A DNA stretch of 64,000 nt. It comes from Acidobacteriota bacterium (GTDB lineage: Bacteria; Acidobacteriota; Thermoanaerobaculia; Multivoradales; JBCCEF01). Below, piece by piece: positions 1 through 8,861 of the stretch. A program made the translations under genes and the position numbers. Below the pieces are notes generated by a model. It was not told where the DNA came from, did no database searches, and saw only the letters and a list, made by a program, of their open reading frames with translations. Within the stretch, counting starts at the first letter, position 1; every line of letters begins with the position of its first letter. The stretch is taken from contig JBCCEF010000001.1 in assembly GCA_039030395.1 (NCBI GenBank), forward strand, positions 304,258 through 368,257, written 5' to 3'.

Positions 1-1849
1 CGCCGACGGCCAGCGCCAGCCGCCCATCGTCCAGGGCGAGCACGTCATAGAAATCGCCCCCGACCTCTGTCGCCGGCAAGTAGGCATGGGCCAGGTCCAC
101 TCCGTTCAGCCGCGGCGGTAGGTCCGGCAGAATGGAACTCTGGATCCGCCGGGCCGTCTCCAACTCCACCCGCTGGCGCTCCCGCTCGGCGATGCGCCGG
201 ACGTGCGGAGGAACGTCCTCGTAGCGGTATTCGAACTCCCGCGAGCTGAATAGGAACTTCGCGCTGAGCAGAAAGGGCAGGGCCACGACGGCCAGGGCGA
301 GAGCAGCCTGGAGCTGCTGCCAGGAATCCGCCGAAGCCAGGAAAGGCAGCACGCTGACCACAACCATCTGGGTGACCTGGGCCAGCAGCGAAGTGAAGAG
401 TCCAAAGCGGAGAAACAGAAACACAAAGGACGCCGAAACGACCAGCCAGAGCAGGACGCTCCACTTCAGCGGCAGCATGATGAGCGGAGGAAAGAACATC
501 GCCGCCCCCAACAACACCGCCAAGGGAACACCCACCCATCGCCCCAAGCGCGTTGTGAATGAGGAAACCATCAGCAGCCGGCCGAAGATCTCCATGTAGG
601 CGCCGTAGCCGATGCAGAACACCACGAGGGATACGGAGAACCATCGGTTGGCCTGCCACCAGGGGCCGATCAGCGAATCGAGGGGCGCATCGCCGGGCAG
701 CAGTCGGGCCGAGATCAAGAGACCCGCCGCGATCACCACCCCTGCCACCAATCCCCGGAGCGACGCCCGGGCGACGGTGGAGTTGGCCCAGGCCCCCTGG
801 AAAAGCGCGTCGAAGGCGGCGAGCTTCTTTCCCCAACGCTCACGGCATAGGGACTCGCCGACGGACCACGAGAGAAAGCTCATCAGAGCGATGGGAAAGG
901 CGAACAGCAAGACGAGCTGCAGGCCCACCACGGCGTTGATCTGCCCTCGGGTGAGAACCCCGATATTCCAGCCCGAAGAGAGCTGGTGGGAGCCCATCAC
1001 GATCGACACCAAGCCGGTGACTCCAACCAGCAGAAAGACCTGCACCGCTCGGCGCACTCCGATCTCTCCCGCGTGGTAGCGACGCAGGAAAAAGAAACCG
1101 ATCACCGGCAGCAGCGGAAGGGACAGGAAGATCCAAAGCTGACCGAGCAAGGTCAGCGCCTGGTTAGCGGACTGAGCGGCGCTCCTCTCCGCATCGTCGA
1201 AGTAGGTCCGTACGCCGGTCAAGCGATCACCCGCGAACGTCACCTGCAAACCGTAGGGACTGTCCTTGCCGAAGACCCCGTCACGATCCCGGAACAGCAG
1301 CGTGTGGTCGGTGCGATTCTCCATCTCACGGCTTCGCACCACCGGCTCGTCGAAGAGCGCCAGATCGTGCCCCTGGGCGACGAGAAATTCGTTGGCGCGG
1401 CGCACCGCCTCGTCCGCAGGAATATTCGGCAGCTCCTCGTCTGGGGGTACCCGCATCTCCAGAGCCAAGGTCTCACCAGCGACATTGATTCGAGCCTTGT
1501 AGGTCCAGGCCGAAACCAGAGCCGCCGGCTCCCAAACGGTCACCTCCCAGGAGAGGAGGGCGCGTCCGAGGCGGCTGGCCCGCAGCTCTTCCGCCGAGCG
1601 CTCACCGAGCAGACTCCGGAGGCGAAGCTCCCACCGAGACTCCCCATCCATGGTGGTCGTAACATAGGGGTCCTCAGGCAGGTCGCCGAGGATTCTCAGG
1701 CGCTCCAGTCCGATCGCCTCCGCTTCCGCTACGTTGACGGTCCAATCGTCCGGCTGCAGAGGCATCGTCCAGGGATAGAGCCACACCAGGCTCGCCACAG
1801 CGGCGACGCCGAGCAGCAGCCAGAGGATCAGACTTCGGGTTCTTTCCAT
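1..1849 (-). CDS. SpoIIE/RsbU-type PP2C serine phosphatase with multi-pass membrane N-terminus (partial)
   Basis: The frame opens at ATG 1849 and runs off the left edge, so the C-terminal end of the protein is missing (616 codons visible). It begins with a hydrophobic segment at about residues 5-27, then an extracytoplasmic region to about 240, then several membrane helices between about 245 and 530. A short linker containing [16 protein letters not shown] leads into the start of a PP2C/SpoIIE domain, with [10 protein letters not shown] and the metal-site motif VGGDFYD near residue 596. SpoIIE/RsbU proteins dephosphorylate anti-anti-sigma factors or related partners in partner-switching signalling. 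The large extracytoplasmic part suggests that an outside or envelope signal drives the phosphatase. The partner is not in this window. Confidence 0.85.
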   Translation of the reverse strand, partial: MERTRSLILWLLLGVAAVASLVWLYPWTMPLQPDDWTVNVAEAEAIGLERLRILGDLPEDPYVTTTMDGESRWELRLRSLLGERSAEELRASRLGRALLSWEVTVWEPAALVSAWTYKARINVAGETLALEMRVPPDEELPNIPADEAVRRANEFLVAQGHDLALFDEPVVRSREMENRTDHTLLFRDRDGVFGKDSPYGLQVTFAGDRLTGVRTYFDDAERSAAQSANQALTLLGQLWIFLSLPLLPVIGFFFLRRYHAGEIGVRRAVQVFLLVGVTGLVSIVMGSHQLSSGWNIGVLTRGQINAVVGLQLVLLFAFPIALMSFLSWSVGESLCRERWGKKLAAFDALFQGAWANSTVARASLRGLVAGVVIAAGLLISARLLPGDAPLDSLIGPWWQANRWFSVSLVVFCIGYGAYMEIFGRLLMVSSFTTRLGRWVGVPLAVLLGAAMFFPPLIMLPLKWSVLLWLVVSASFVFLFLRFGLFTSLLAQVTQMVVVSVLPFLASADSWQQLQAALALAVVALPFLLSAKFLFSSREFEYRYEDVPPHVRRIAERERQRVELETARRIQSSILPDLPPRLNGVDLAHAYLPATEVGGDFYDVLALDDGRLALAVG

Positions 1850-1980
1850 CGTCTCCGTCTCCGTCTTCCCATCGCCTCGGGGTACCTGTGAACGGTCGAG
1901 GGTCGCCCCACAGTACGCCGCCGGCGCACGAATTGTTCACGGCCGAAAGATTCGGTTTCCCTCATGCTACGCTGAATTTC

Positions 1981-2385
1981 ATGGATTGGAACCCACTCTT
2001 GGCCGCTGCCCGCCGGGCGAGAACACACGCCTACGCTCCCTACAGCGGCTATCGCGTGGCCGCCGCCCTGCTCACCGGTGACGGCACCGTCGTCACCGGC
2101 GTCAACGTCGAGAACGGCCTGCTCACCTTGGGCGTGTGCGCCGAGCGACAAGCGGTGGGCAGCGCCATCGCCGCGGGCCATCGAGAGTTCGTGGCCCTCG
2201 TCGTGGTCACCGAATCCTCGCCCCCGGCCCGACCCTGCGGCCTGTGCCGCCAAACCCTGGTCGAATTCGTCGACGATCTGCCCATCTTGTGCGCTAACGA
2301 GCAGGGAGAGCAGGAAGAAACGCGGCTGACGGAACTGCTGCCGGCGGCCTTCCGGCTGGCCGATGCGCGGCCGACACCGGAGTAG
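1981..2385 (+). CDS. cdd: Cytidine deaminase
   Basis: This 134-residue protein has the size of tetrameric cytidine deaminases, which convert cytidine and deoxycytidine to uridine forms in pyrimidine salvage. The zinc-site motifs are intact: C53-A-E55 within GVCAERQAVG and P-C86-G-L-C89-R-Q. The N-terminal YAPYSGYRVAAAL and NVEN motifs are those of the substrate site. ATG 1981 was chosen because the family starts close to the YAPYS motif; the upstream in-frame extension from 1888 lacks family similarity. No clear ribosome-binding site is visible. It converges on pyrC with only 24 bases between the stop codons and no recognisable terminator, so a pyrimidine-salvage gene abuts the de novo operon. 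Confidence 0.93.
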   Translation: MDWNPLLAAARRARTHAYAPYSGYRVAAALLTGDGTVVTGVNVENGLLTLGVCAERQAVGSAIAAGHREFVALVVVTESSPPARPCGLCRQTLVEFVDDLPILCANEQGEQEETRLTELLPAAFRLADARPTPE

Positions 2386-2409
2386 ACCCGGTCTCTCCTC
2401 CGCCCACGG

Positions 2410-3683
2410 CTAGGGGTTGATTTTCTTCCCCGCCACGAAGGTACAAACGGGAGCCCCTTTGAGCTTCCACCCGTCAAACGGCGTGTTGTGGGACGTGCTC
2501 GCCATCGTCGCCGCGTCCACCGTCACCGAACGGTCCGGGTGAAACACCGTCACGTCCGCCGGACGGCCTTCCGCCAAGCTGCCGCCGGGAATCCCGAGTA
2601 CCCGCGCCGGGCCGGTGGACAGCAGCTCGATCATCCGGCTGATGGAGATCACCCCCGGCCGCACCAGGCGGTCAAGGCACAGGCTCAAGGTGGTCTCCAA
2701 ACCGACGATGCCGAAGGGCGCGGCGGTGAACTCGACGTCCTTTTCGTCCACGTGATGAGGGGCGTGGTCGCTGGCGATGGCGTCCACCGTGCCGTCGGCG
2801 AGACCCTCGAGCAGGGCTTCACGATCCGTCGAGGCGCGCAGCGGCGGTTTCATTTTGGTGGCGGTGGACATCTCCATGTCGGATACCGCCTGGTCCGTCA
2901 GCAGCAGATGGTGGGGGGACACCTCGCAGGTCACCCGCAGGCCCGCTTGCCGCGCCCGCCGCACCATCGCCAGGCTGCGGCCGGTGGACAGGTGGGCAAC
3001 GTGGTAGCGGCCGACGGTGTCCTCCAGCAGGATGAGATCCCGCGCCACGATCACATCCTCCGAGGAACCGGGAATGCCCGGCAGCCCCAGACGGGTGGAC
3101 CACTCGCCCTCGTGCATCACGCCGGAGCCGGTGAGATCGAGATCCTCGGCGTGCTGGATCACCGGGATGTCGAAGTGCTGGGCGTAGAGCAGCGCTCGGC
3201 GCATCAGTTCGGCGTTGGCCACCGGTAAGCCGTCGTCGGACACCGCCACCACCCCGGCCCTGACCATCTCGCCGATCTCCGCCAGCTCTTCGCCGGCCAG
3301 GCCCTTGCTGACGGCACCGATGGGATGCACCCGGGCGTAGCCGGCCCGCCGGGCTTCTTCGAGGATGTGTTCGGTCACCGACCGGCTGTCGTTCACCGGT
3401 TTGGTGTTCGCCATGCAGGCGACGGCGGTGAAACCGCCGACGGCGGCGGAACGGGTGCCGGTGGCTACCGTCTCCTTGTACTCCTCGCCGGGCTCCCGCA
3501 GGTGGACGTGGATGTCGATCAGGCCCGGGCAGACGACCAAGCCCTCGGCATCGAACACCTCGGCGTCGCTAGCGGAAACCGACTCGTCGACCCGGGCGAC
3601 CACGCCATCTTCCAAAAGCAGATCGAAAAAGCCGTCGAGATCCTGGCTCGGGTCGATCACCCGGCCGCCGGTCACGAGCGTCT

Positions 3684-3687
<4 letters not shown>
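2410..3687 (-). CDS. pyrC: Dihydroorotase
   Basis: This 425-residue amidohydrolase catalyses cyclisation of carbamoyl-aspartate to dihydroorotate, the third step of de novo pyrimidine synthesis. Visible features are the metal motif D-I-H60-V-H62-L-R, the substrate region [10 protein letters not shown], a later metal-binding segment [13 protein letters not shown], and the catalytic ASDHAPHH. It belongs to the long type (class I, Bacillus/Thermus-like) that often associates with aspartate carbamoyltransferase. ATG 3687 overlaps the pyrB stop by four bases (ATGA) and follows a strong GAGGAGGGG ribosome-binding site. It is the last gene of the pyrR-pyrB-pyrC operon. Confidence 0.96.
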
Positions 3688-4624
<937 letters not shown>

Positions 4625-4625
<1 letters not shown>

Positions 4626-5182
4626 CAGGAGACCGTCCGCTCCAGCAGCCGGACCCGTTCCGAGCCGTCGGTCTTCAAGAAGCTGACTTCGATCACTTCG
4701 AGGTCCGAGGTCTGTACCGTTTCGCCCACCACGTCGCCCTGGATCGGCAATTCTCGGTGCCCGCGGTCGATCAGCACCGCCAACCACACCGCCTTCGGCC
4801 GGCCGTAGTCGGCCAGATGGTCGAGGGCCGCCCGCACCGTGCGGCCGGTGTAGAGCACGTCGTCGCACAGCACGATATGGCGGTCTTCGAGATCTACCGG
4901 AAAGTGGGTGCCCTTGACCACCGGCTGCGGCGCGATGGTCGACAGGTCGTCCCGGTAGAGGGTGATGTCGAGGGTGCCCAAGGGTACCTCCGCTCCCTCC
5001 ATGGTCTGGATCTCTTCGGCCAGGGCTTCCGCCAGCGGTACGCCGCGGGTGCGGATGCCGACCAGCATCAAATCCTCCACACCGGCGTTGCGCTCGACGA
5101 TCTCGCCGGCCATCCGCCGGACGATGCGGCGCATCTGGTCGGCGTCGAGGAGAGTCCCCTTTTCGATCAGTGTTTCGCTCAA
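4625..5182 (-). CDS. pyrR: Bifunctional pyr operon regulator / uracil phosphoribosyltransferase PyrR
   Basis: The product (185 residues from the TTG start) has the type I phosphoribosyltransferase fold with the PRPP loop [13 protein letters not shown] at residues 104-116 and the IRTRG motif. In Gram-positive relatives PyrR binds pyr mRNA in response to UMP/UTP and also makes UMP from uracil. I chose TTG 5182 over ATG 5209. A GGAGGA ribosome-binding site lies at 5191-5196, eight bases before the TTG, and the ATG lies inside the predicted -10 box (5208-5213). It opens the pyrR-pyrB-pyrC operon. The leader is only about 20 bases long, leaving no room for a classical PyrR attenuator, so control may act on translation or elsewhere. 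Confidence 0.92.
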
Positions 5183-5207
5183 GGCTTGGTTCCTCCGGAT
5201 CGGCGGC

Positions 5208-5237
5208 ATGGTACGCGGCCGCGGCTGGGCCTGTCAA
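5208..5237 (-). promoter_or_regulatory. Promoter of the pyrR-pyrB-pyrC operon
   Basis: On the minus strand a perfect -35 TTGACA (5237-5232) is followed after 18 bases by -10 TACCAT (5213-5208). Transcription should start near 5201, just before the ribosome-binding site at 5196-5191 and the TTG start at 5182. Confidence 0.65.
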
Positions 5238-5278
5238 CGCAGGATCCAGCCGCCCTCGCCGCCGCCCCCGAGGCCCCC

Positions 5279-5307
5279 TTCTCAAAGGCCCGCCAGGACG
5301 CTACTAT
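5279..5307 (+). promoter_or_regulatory. Predicted promoter of the exosortase H operon
   Basis: TTCTCA (5279-5284) and TACTAT (5302-5307) are separated by 17 bases and face the exosortase gene, divergent from the pyrR promoter. Each hexamer matches the sigma-70 consensus at four or five positions. The predicted leader is about 67 bases. Confidence 0.4.
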
Positions 5308-5380
5308 TCCACCCTGAACCGCCGCCCCGATCCCCCTTTGGATCTTCTGTCCGCTGACCCCGAGAACCGCCCCGGAGCCG

Positions 5381-5941
5381 ATGGCCAAATCATCTTCCCG
5401 TTCGAAGTCCGAAGCGCCGCCCAGCCGGCGCCGCGAGATCATGTTCCTGGTGATCTTCGTGGTCCTGCTCGGCCTGTCCTTCACCGTCGTCTCCCTGCCG
5501 GCGGTCAATGACTCGGTCATCGAGCCGTTCACCGCCGGCGTCGCCAAGGCCAGCGGCGTGGCTCTCAACCTGATCGGCCAGGACATCTCGATGCGCGGCA
5601 CGATCATCGAGAACGCACGCTTCGCGGTGAACATCAAGAACGGCTGCAACGGCGTGGAAACGATGCTGATCTTCATCGCCGCGGTGCTCGCCTTCCCGGC
5701 GTCCTGGAAGGCGCGAGGAATCGGCCTGGCGATCGGCATCGTGGCGATCCAGGCGGTCAACTTGCTGCGGGTGGTGGCCCTGTTCCTCACCGGCGTCTAC
5801 TTCCCGAAGCTGTTCGATGCCTCCCACACGGTGATCTGGCAGACGGTGGTGATCCTGGCCGGCGTGCTGCTGTGGATCTTTTGGGCCAGCCGCTTCACCG
5901 GCCCCGGCAAAACGGCCGAGGCGGTGGGCGGCGACCCTTGA
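5381..5941 (+). CDS. xrtH: Exosortase H (XrtH)
   Basis: This 186-residue integral membrane protein has about five hydrophobic helices. It carries the exosortase/archaeosortase catalytic residues in order: Cys89 in NIKNGCNGVE, Arg130 in AVNLLRVV and His149 in DASHTVIW. Exosortases are transpeptidases that cleave C-terminal sorting tails of exported proteins at the inner membrane. The short single-domain form followed by a dedicated membrane protein matches XrtH, whose described substrates carry IPTL-type tails. I saw no IPTL tail in the window, so its substrates are elsewhere or carry another signal. The gene overlaps its partner by one base (TGATG). The start at 5381 has only a weak ribosome-binding site; a shorter start at Met21 is possible. 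Confidence 0.85.
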   Translation: MAKSSSRSKSEAPPSRRREIMFLVIFVVLLGLSFTVVSLPAVNDSVIEPFTAGVAKASGVALNLIGQDISMRGTIIENARFAVNIKNGCNGVETMLIFIAAVLAFPASWKARGIGLAIGIVAIQAVNLLRVVALFLTGVYFPKLFDASHTVIWQTVVILAGVLLWIFWASRFTGPGKTAEAVGGDP

Positions 5942-6519
5942 TGCCTTTCCGCCCCTTCGTTCTCAGGCTCCTCGCCTGGATCGTTCCGGTCACCCTGGTC
6001 TGGCTTGTCATCACCCCTTTCTACAACCGCTTTCTCAAGGTCAGCGCCGAGAACCTGCTCACCCTGAGCGAGAGCCCGGACGTCACGGAACTCTATTTCC
6101 ACCCGGACGAGAAATACCGCAAGGGCGGCTACGTGGTGGTCCACCGGTCGGACTTTCCGCCGGCCAAGCGCCAGGTGTACTCCTTTCGCGCCACCGATCT
6201 CCACTTTCACCTGATCCTGCTCGCCGGCCTGTTCCTCGCCGTGCCGGGCGTTCCCATCAAAGAGCGTCTGCCCCGCCTCGGCTGGGCGCTGCTGATCGCC
6301 GTCTTCTTCCACGTTATTCTGGCCTTCTTTTGGGTGAAGTTCGCCTACGCCACCCAGCTCGGACGCTGGAGCCTGGATAACTATGGCGCCTTCGCGCGCA
6401 ACTTCTACGGCCTCGGCAAACACCTGTTGGATCTCCCCTTCAAACTCGCCTTCCCGTTTGTTCTGTTCGTGGTGTTCTACTTTCCGCAGCTCACCGCCGA
6501 CCGGCGAGCGCAGGACTGA
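5941..6519 (+). CDS. Exosortase H-associated membrane protein
   Basis: This 192-residue protein begins with a hydrophobic helix (about residues 8-26), has an exposed middle section (about 35-85, with YRKGGYVVVHRSDFP), and three more helices at about 90-105, 117-140 and 160-182. It starts on the last base of the xrtH stop codon, so the two are co-translated. A membrane protein of this size next to exosortase H is a recurrent pairing. Its role is unknown; a chaperone or partner function for the transpeptidase is inference from that pairing. Confidence 0.75.
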   Translation: MPFRPFVLRLLAWIVPVTLVWLVITPFYNRFLKVSAENLLTLSESPDVTELYFHPDEKYRKGGYVVVHRSDFPPAKRQVYSFRATDLHFHLILLAGLFLAVPGVPIKERLPRLGWALLIAVFFHVILAFFWVKFAYATQLGRWSLDNYGAFARNFYGLGKHLLDLPFKLAFPFVLFVVFYFPQLTADRRAQD

Positions 6520-6625
6520 GTTCTCCTCCCCTCGCGTTGACTCCCTAGCGCGTCTCCTCCTCGACAGTCCGAGCCGGACCAGACCTCTGCCGGAATAGCG
6601 GCAGCCGGGCCGAGTTGCGCTCGCT

Positions 6626-6805
6626 AGCCCGTTCTTCTCACCAACTTCGTCGCGACAGGGCGTAGGCGCCTGTAGCTGCAAGGAGATTGGTTCTCGAAGC
6701 GACGTAGGCGTACTCGAAGTACGTCGAGGAGCGGAGAGGCCAAAAGACGCCGCAGATGCAGGTGCATCCGCACTCGCAGCAGAAGGCTGGTGAGAAGGAC
6801 GGGCT
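6626..6805. repeat. 180-bp hairpin repeat, family A copy 1
   Basis: The ends are inverted repeats with one mismatch (AGCCCGTTCTTCTCACCA against TGGTGAGAAGGACGGGCT). The core holds GCTGCAAGG at 6675 and then GGCGTACTCGAAGTACGTCG, itself containing the palindrome GTACT-CGA-AGTAC. The same layout, at nearly identical internal distances, recurs at 20633, 28098 and 61312. It fills most of the 375-base gap between the exosortase operon and gntR. Confidence 0.8.
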
Positions 6806-6852
6806 AGAGCGAGCCCCGGATGGCCCTTGGCCCGCCGCCGGCGGGCGGGCGC

Positions 6853-6900
6853 TTGCAATGTGCATTCGACTGTGTATAGACTTTATACACAGTATGCACA
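6853..6900 (+). promoter_or_regulatory. Promoter and palindromic operator of the gntR-ABC operon
   Basis: A -35 TTGCAA (6853-6858) and -10 TATAGA (6875-6880) are 16 bases apart. The -10 is embedded in a perfect 10-bp inverted repeat, ACTGTGTATA-gactt-TATACACAGT (6869-6893), flanked by TGTGCAT (6859-6865) and ATGCACA (6894-6900). The start codon of gntR at 6894 immediately follows the palindrome, so the mRNA should be almost leaderless. Binding of the regulator here would block RNA polymerase, giving autorepression. Confidence 0.7.
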
Positions 6901-7280
6901 GCAAATTGACCATCTCCCAGACCGACGCGCGTCCGATGTATCTGCAGATCCTCGAGCAGATCCGGGAGCGCATCGCTGCCGGCGACTGGCCGCCCGGGCG
7001 CGAGCTGCCCTCGATCCGGGGACTGGCGGCGGAGCTGCGGGTCAGCGTGATCACGGTCAAGCGGGCGTATCTCGAACTCGAAGGGGAAGGGACCATCGTG
7101 ACGAGACAGGGGAAGGGATCGTTCGTGGCCGATAGCGACGGTCTCGCGCGCGAACTGAAGCAGCGGGAACTCGACGGCCACTTGACGGCGGCCGCGGAGG
7201 TGGGCCGGATTCTCGGACTCGACGACGACGCACTGGCGACGCGCCTGCGCCGCGCGCGACGAAAGCTGGAGCGGCAATGA
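6894..7280 (+). CDS. GntR family (YtrA-type) transcriptional repressor
   Basis: The 128-residue protein has an N-terminal winged helix-turn-helix. It opens with the typical DARPMYLQILEQIRERI, followed by LPSIRGLAAELRVSVITVK and the wing with VTRQGKGSFV. A short helical tail of about 50 residues follows instead of a ligand-binding domain, which is the YtrA layout normally found heading ABC-transporter operons. ATG 6894 fits the family N-terminus and lies just after the operator palindrome; the longer frame from 6756 would start inside the upstream repeat. It overlaps the next gene by four bases (ATGA), so repressor and transporter are made together. Confidence 0.9.
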   Translation: MHSKLTISQTDARPMYLQILEQIRERIAAGDWPPGRELPSIRGLAAELRVSVITVKRAYLELEGEGTIVTRQGKGSFVADSDGLARELKQRELDGHLTAAAEVGRILGLDDDALATRLRRARRKLERQ

Positions 7281-8167
7281 ACCCAGTGAAAGCACTAGAG
7301 CTGCGACGCGTTCGCAAGAGCTACCGATTCTTCACCCTCGACGGCGCGAGCTTCGAGGTGGCGCCGGGCGAGACCCTCGGTCTCGTCGGGCCGAACGGGG
7401 CCGGCAAGAGCACGTCGATCCGCCTCGCCCTCGGGCTGATCACGGCCGACGCCGGGGAAGTCCGGCTCCTCGGGCATCCCATGCCGGCCGGGCAGGTGGC
7501 CGCGAAGGCCGACGTCGGGTTCGCGTCGGCGGAGATGCGCCTGTTTCCCCACGCCTCGCTCGGCTGGCACATGGAGTTCATGCGCGGGATCTTCCCGGCC
7601 TGGGACGAGGCCTACGCCGCCACCCTCCTCGATCGCTTCGGGCTCGACCCGGCGCAATCGGCGTCGAGTCTTTCCCTTGGCGAGCATGCGAAAGCGGTGC
7701 TGCTGCTCGCCCTGGCCCGCCGCCCGCGGCTCCTCGTCCTCGACGAACCGACCACCGGTCTCGATCCGGTGGCGCGTCACGAGGTGCTGGCCGAACTGGC
7801 GGACGTCATGCGCGACGAGCGCCGCTCGATCCTTTTCTCGTCGCACAACACCGTCGATGTCGAGCGCCTCTCGGACCGCATCACCTTTCTTGACCGCGGC
7901 CGCGTCGTCGCCAGCGACGACAAGGAGAGCTTCCTCGAACGCTGGCGCCGCATCCACCTGCGCCTGCCGGCTGGAGAGCCGCTCGCCGATCTGCCTGAAA
8001 TCGTCGGCCGGAGCGAAGACGGGGGCCATGCAACCCTGATCACGAACCGCTTCTCCGACAGCCTGCCGGCTCGCCTTCCCGGCGAAATTCGCGAAGTCCA
8101 GCGGATGAGCTTGGAAGAGATCTTTGTCGCCGCCGTGATGGCCCAGCGGGAGGAAAGGAAGTCATGA
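7277..8167 (+). CDS. ABC transporter ATP-binding protein
   Basis: This 296-residue ATPase has Walker A GPNGAGKS (about 38-45), Walker B LLVLDEPTTGLD (about 150-161) and the H-loop SSHN. The signature is the unusual LSLGE rather than LSGGQ; deviations here occur in YtrB-like importers/exporters. It overlaps the repressor gene before it and the permease gene after it by four bases each. With the permease it should form an ABC-2 type transporter. The substrate is unknown. YtrA-controlled systems commonly respond to cell-wall-active compounds, which is family knowledge and not shown by this sequence. Confidence 0.92.
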   Translation: MNPVKALELRRVRKSYRFFTLDGASFEVAPGETLGLVGPNGAGKSTSIRLALGLITADAGEVRLLGHPMPAGQVAAKADVGFASAEMRLFPHASLGWHMEFMRGIFPAWDEAYAATLLDRFGLDPAQSASSLSLGEHAKAVLLLALARRPRLLVLDEPTTGLDPVARHEVLAELADVMRDERRSILFSSHNTVDVERLSDRITFLDRGRVVASDDKESFLERWRRIHLRLPAGEPLADLPEIVGRSEDGGHATLITNRFSDSLPARLPGEIREVQRMSLEEIFVAAVMAQREERKS

Positions 8168-8832
8168 ACCCCGTCATTCGACAGCTCGCCAGCAAGGAGC
8201 TCTATGTTCATCGCTGGACGGTGGGGAGCGGAGCGCTCGCCGGAGTCCTGTCCCTTTTCGTCGCCGCCCACGGACGGATCGGCTTCAACATCGGCATTCT
8301 CGCCTGGCTCACCGCGGTGGTCGCTGCCGGCGCCATCCTGGTCATGCACGGCGTGTTCACCGAGCGCAAGGAAAACGGACTGCTGTTCGTTCTCGGCCTG
8401 CCGATCGATCCGGCGGGATACGTGCGTTCGAAGCTAGTCGGGCTCGGGCTCGCTTTCCTGCTGTGCTGGGCGCCGACGACCGGCGCGGTGATCGCCCTCG
8501 TCCTCATCGATCCGGACATTTCGGACGGGCTCCTGCCGCTCGCCGTTCTGCTCAGCGTTTACCTGCTCACCAACTTCGTCATCCTCCTGTCGTGGGTCCT
8601 CGCCGCACGGTCCGAGGCCTTGGCGACCGCCGGGGTGATCATCACCAACATGTCGGTCAGCGTCTTCATCTTTACCGTCTTCGCCATCCCCGGGATCGGC
8701 GAGGGATTCGAAACACCGCACCCCGACTGGTCGCCCGCATTCTGGGCGGTGCTCGGTGCGGAACTCGCCGTCGCCGCCCTCGCCATCCTGTCTCTTCTCC
8801 TCCTCGCCGCGCGGCGGCGCGATCTCGTCTGA
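8164..8832 (+). CDS. ABC-2 type transporter permease
   Basis: This 222-residue membrane protein has about six hydrophobic segments. It contains the cytoplasmic motif FTERKENGLLFVLGLPI after the second helix, which is characteristic of ABC-2 permeases and their ATPase-coupling region. It overlaps the preceding ATPase gene by four bases and is most simply its membrane partner. A 29-base gap separates it from the fused acyltransferase-ATPase gene. Confidence 0.85.
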   Translation: MNPVIRQLASKELYVHRWTVGSGALAGVLSLFVAAHGRIGFNIGILAWLTAVVAAGAILVMHGVFTERKENGLLFVLGLPIDPAGYVRSKLVGLGLAFLLCWAPTTGAVIALVLIDPDISDGLLPLAVLLSVYLLTNFVILLSWVLAARSEALATAGVIITNMSVSVFIFTVFAIPGIGEGFETPHPDWSPAFWAVLGAELAVAALAILSLLLLAARRRDLV

Positions 8833-8861
8833 GCTGCATTGACAGGCCAAAGGAGCTTCCC

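Noticed and set aside
5183-5380. PyrR-type attenuator upstream of pyrR
   Set aside because: No terminator/antiterminator pair or PyrR-binding loop was found, and the predicted transcript start lies at about 5201.
5381-6519. IPTL-type substrate of exosortase H in the window
   Set aside because: I checked the C-termini of the exported proteins; none has an IPTL motif followed by a membrane helix and basic tail.
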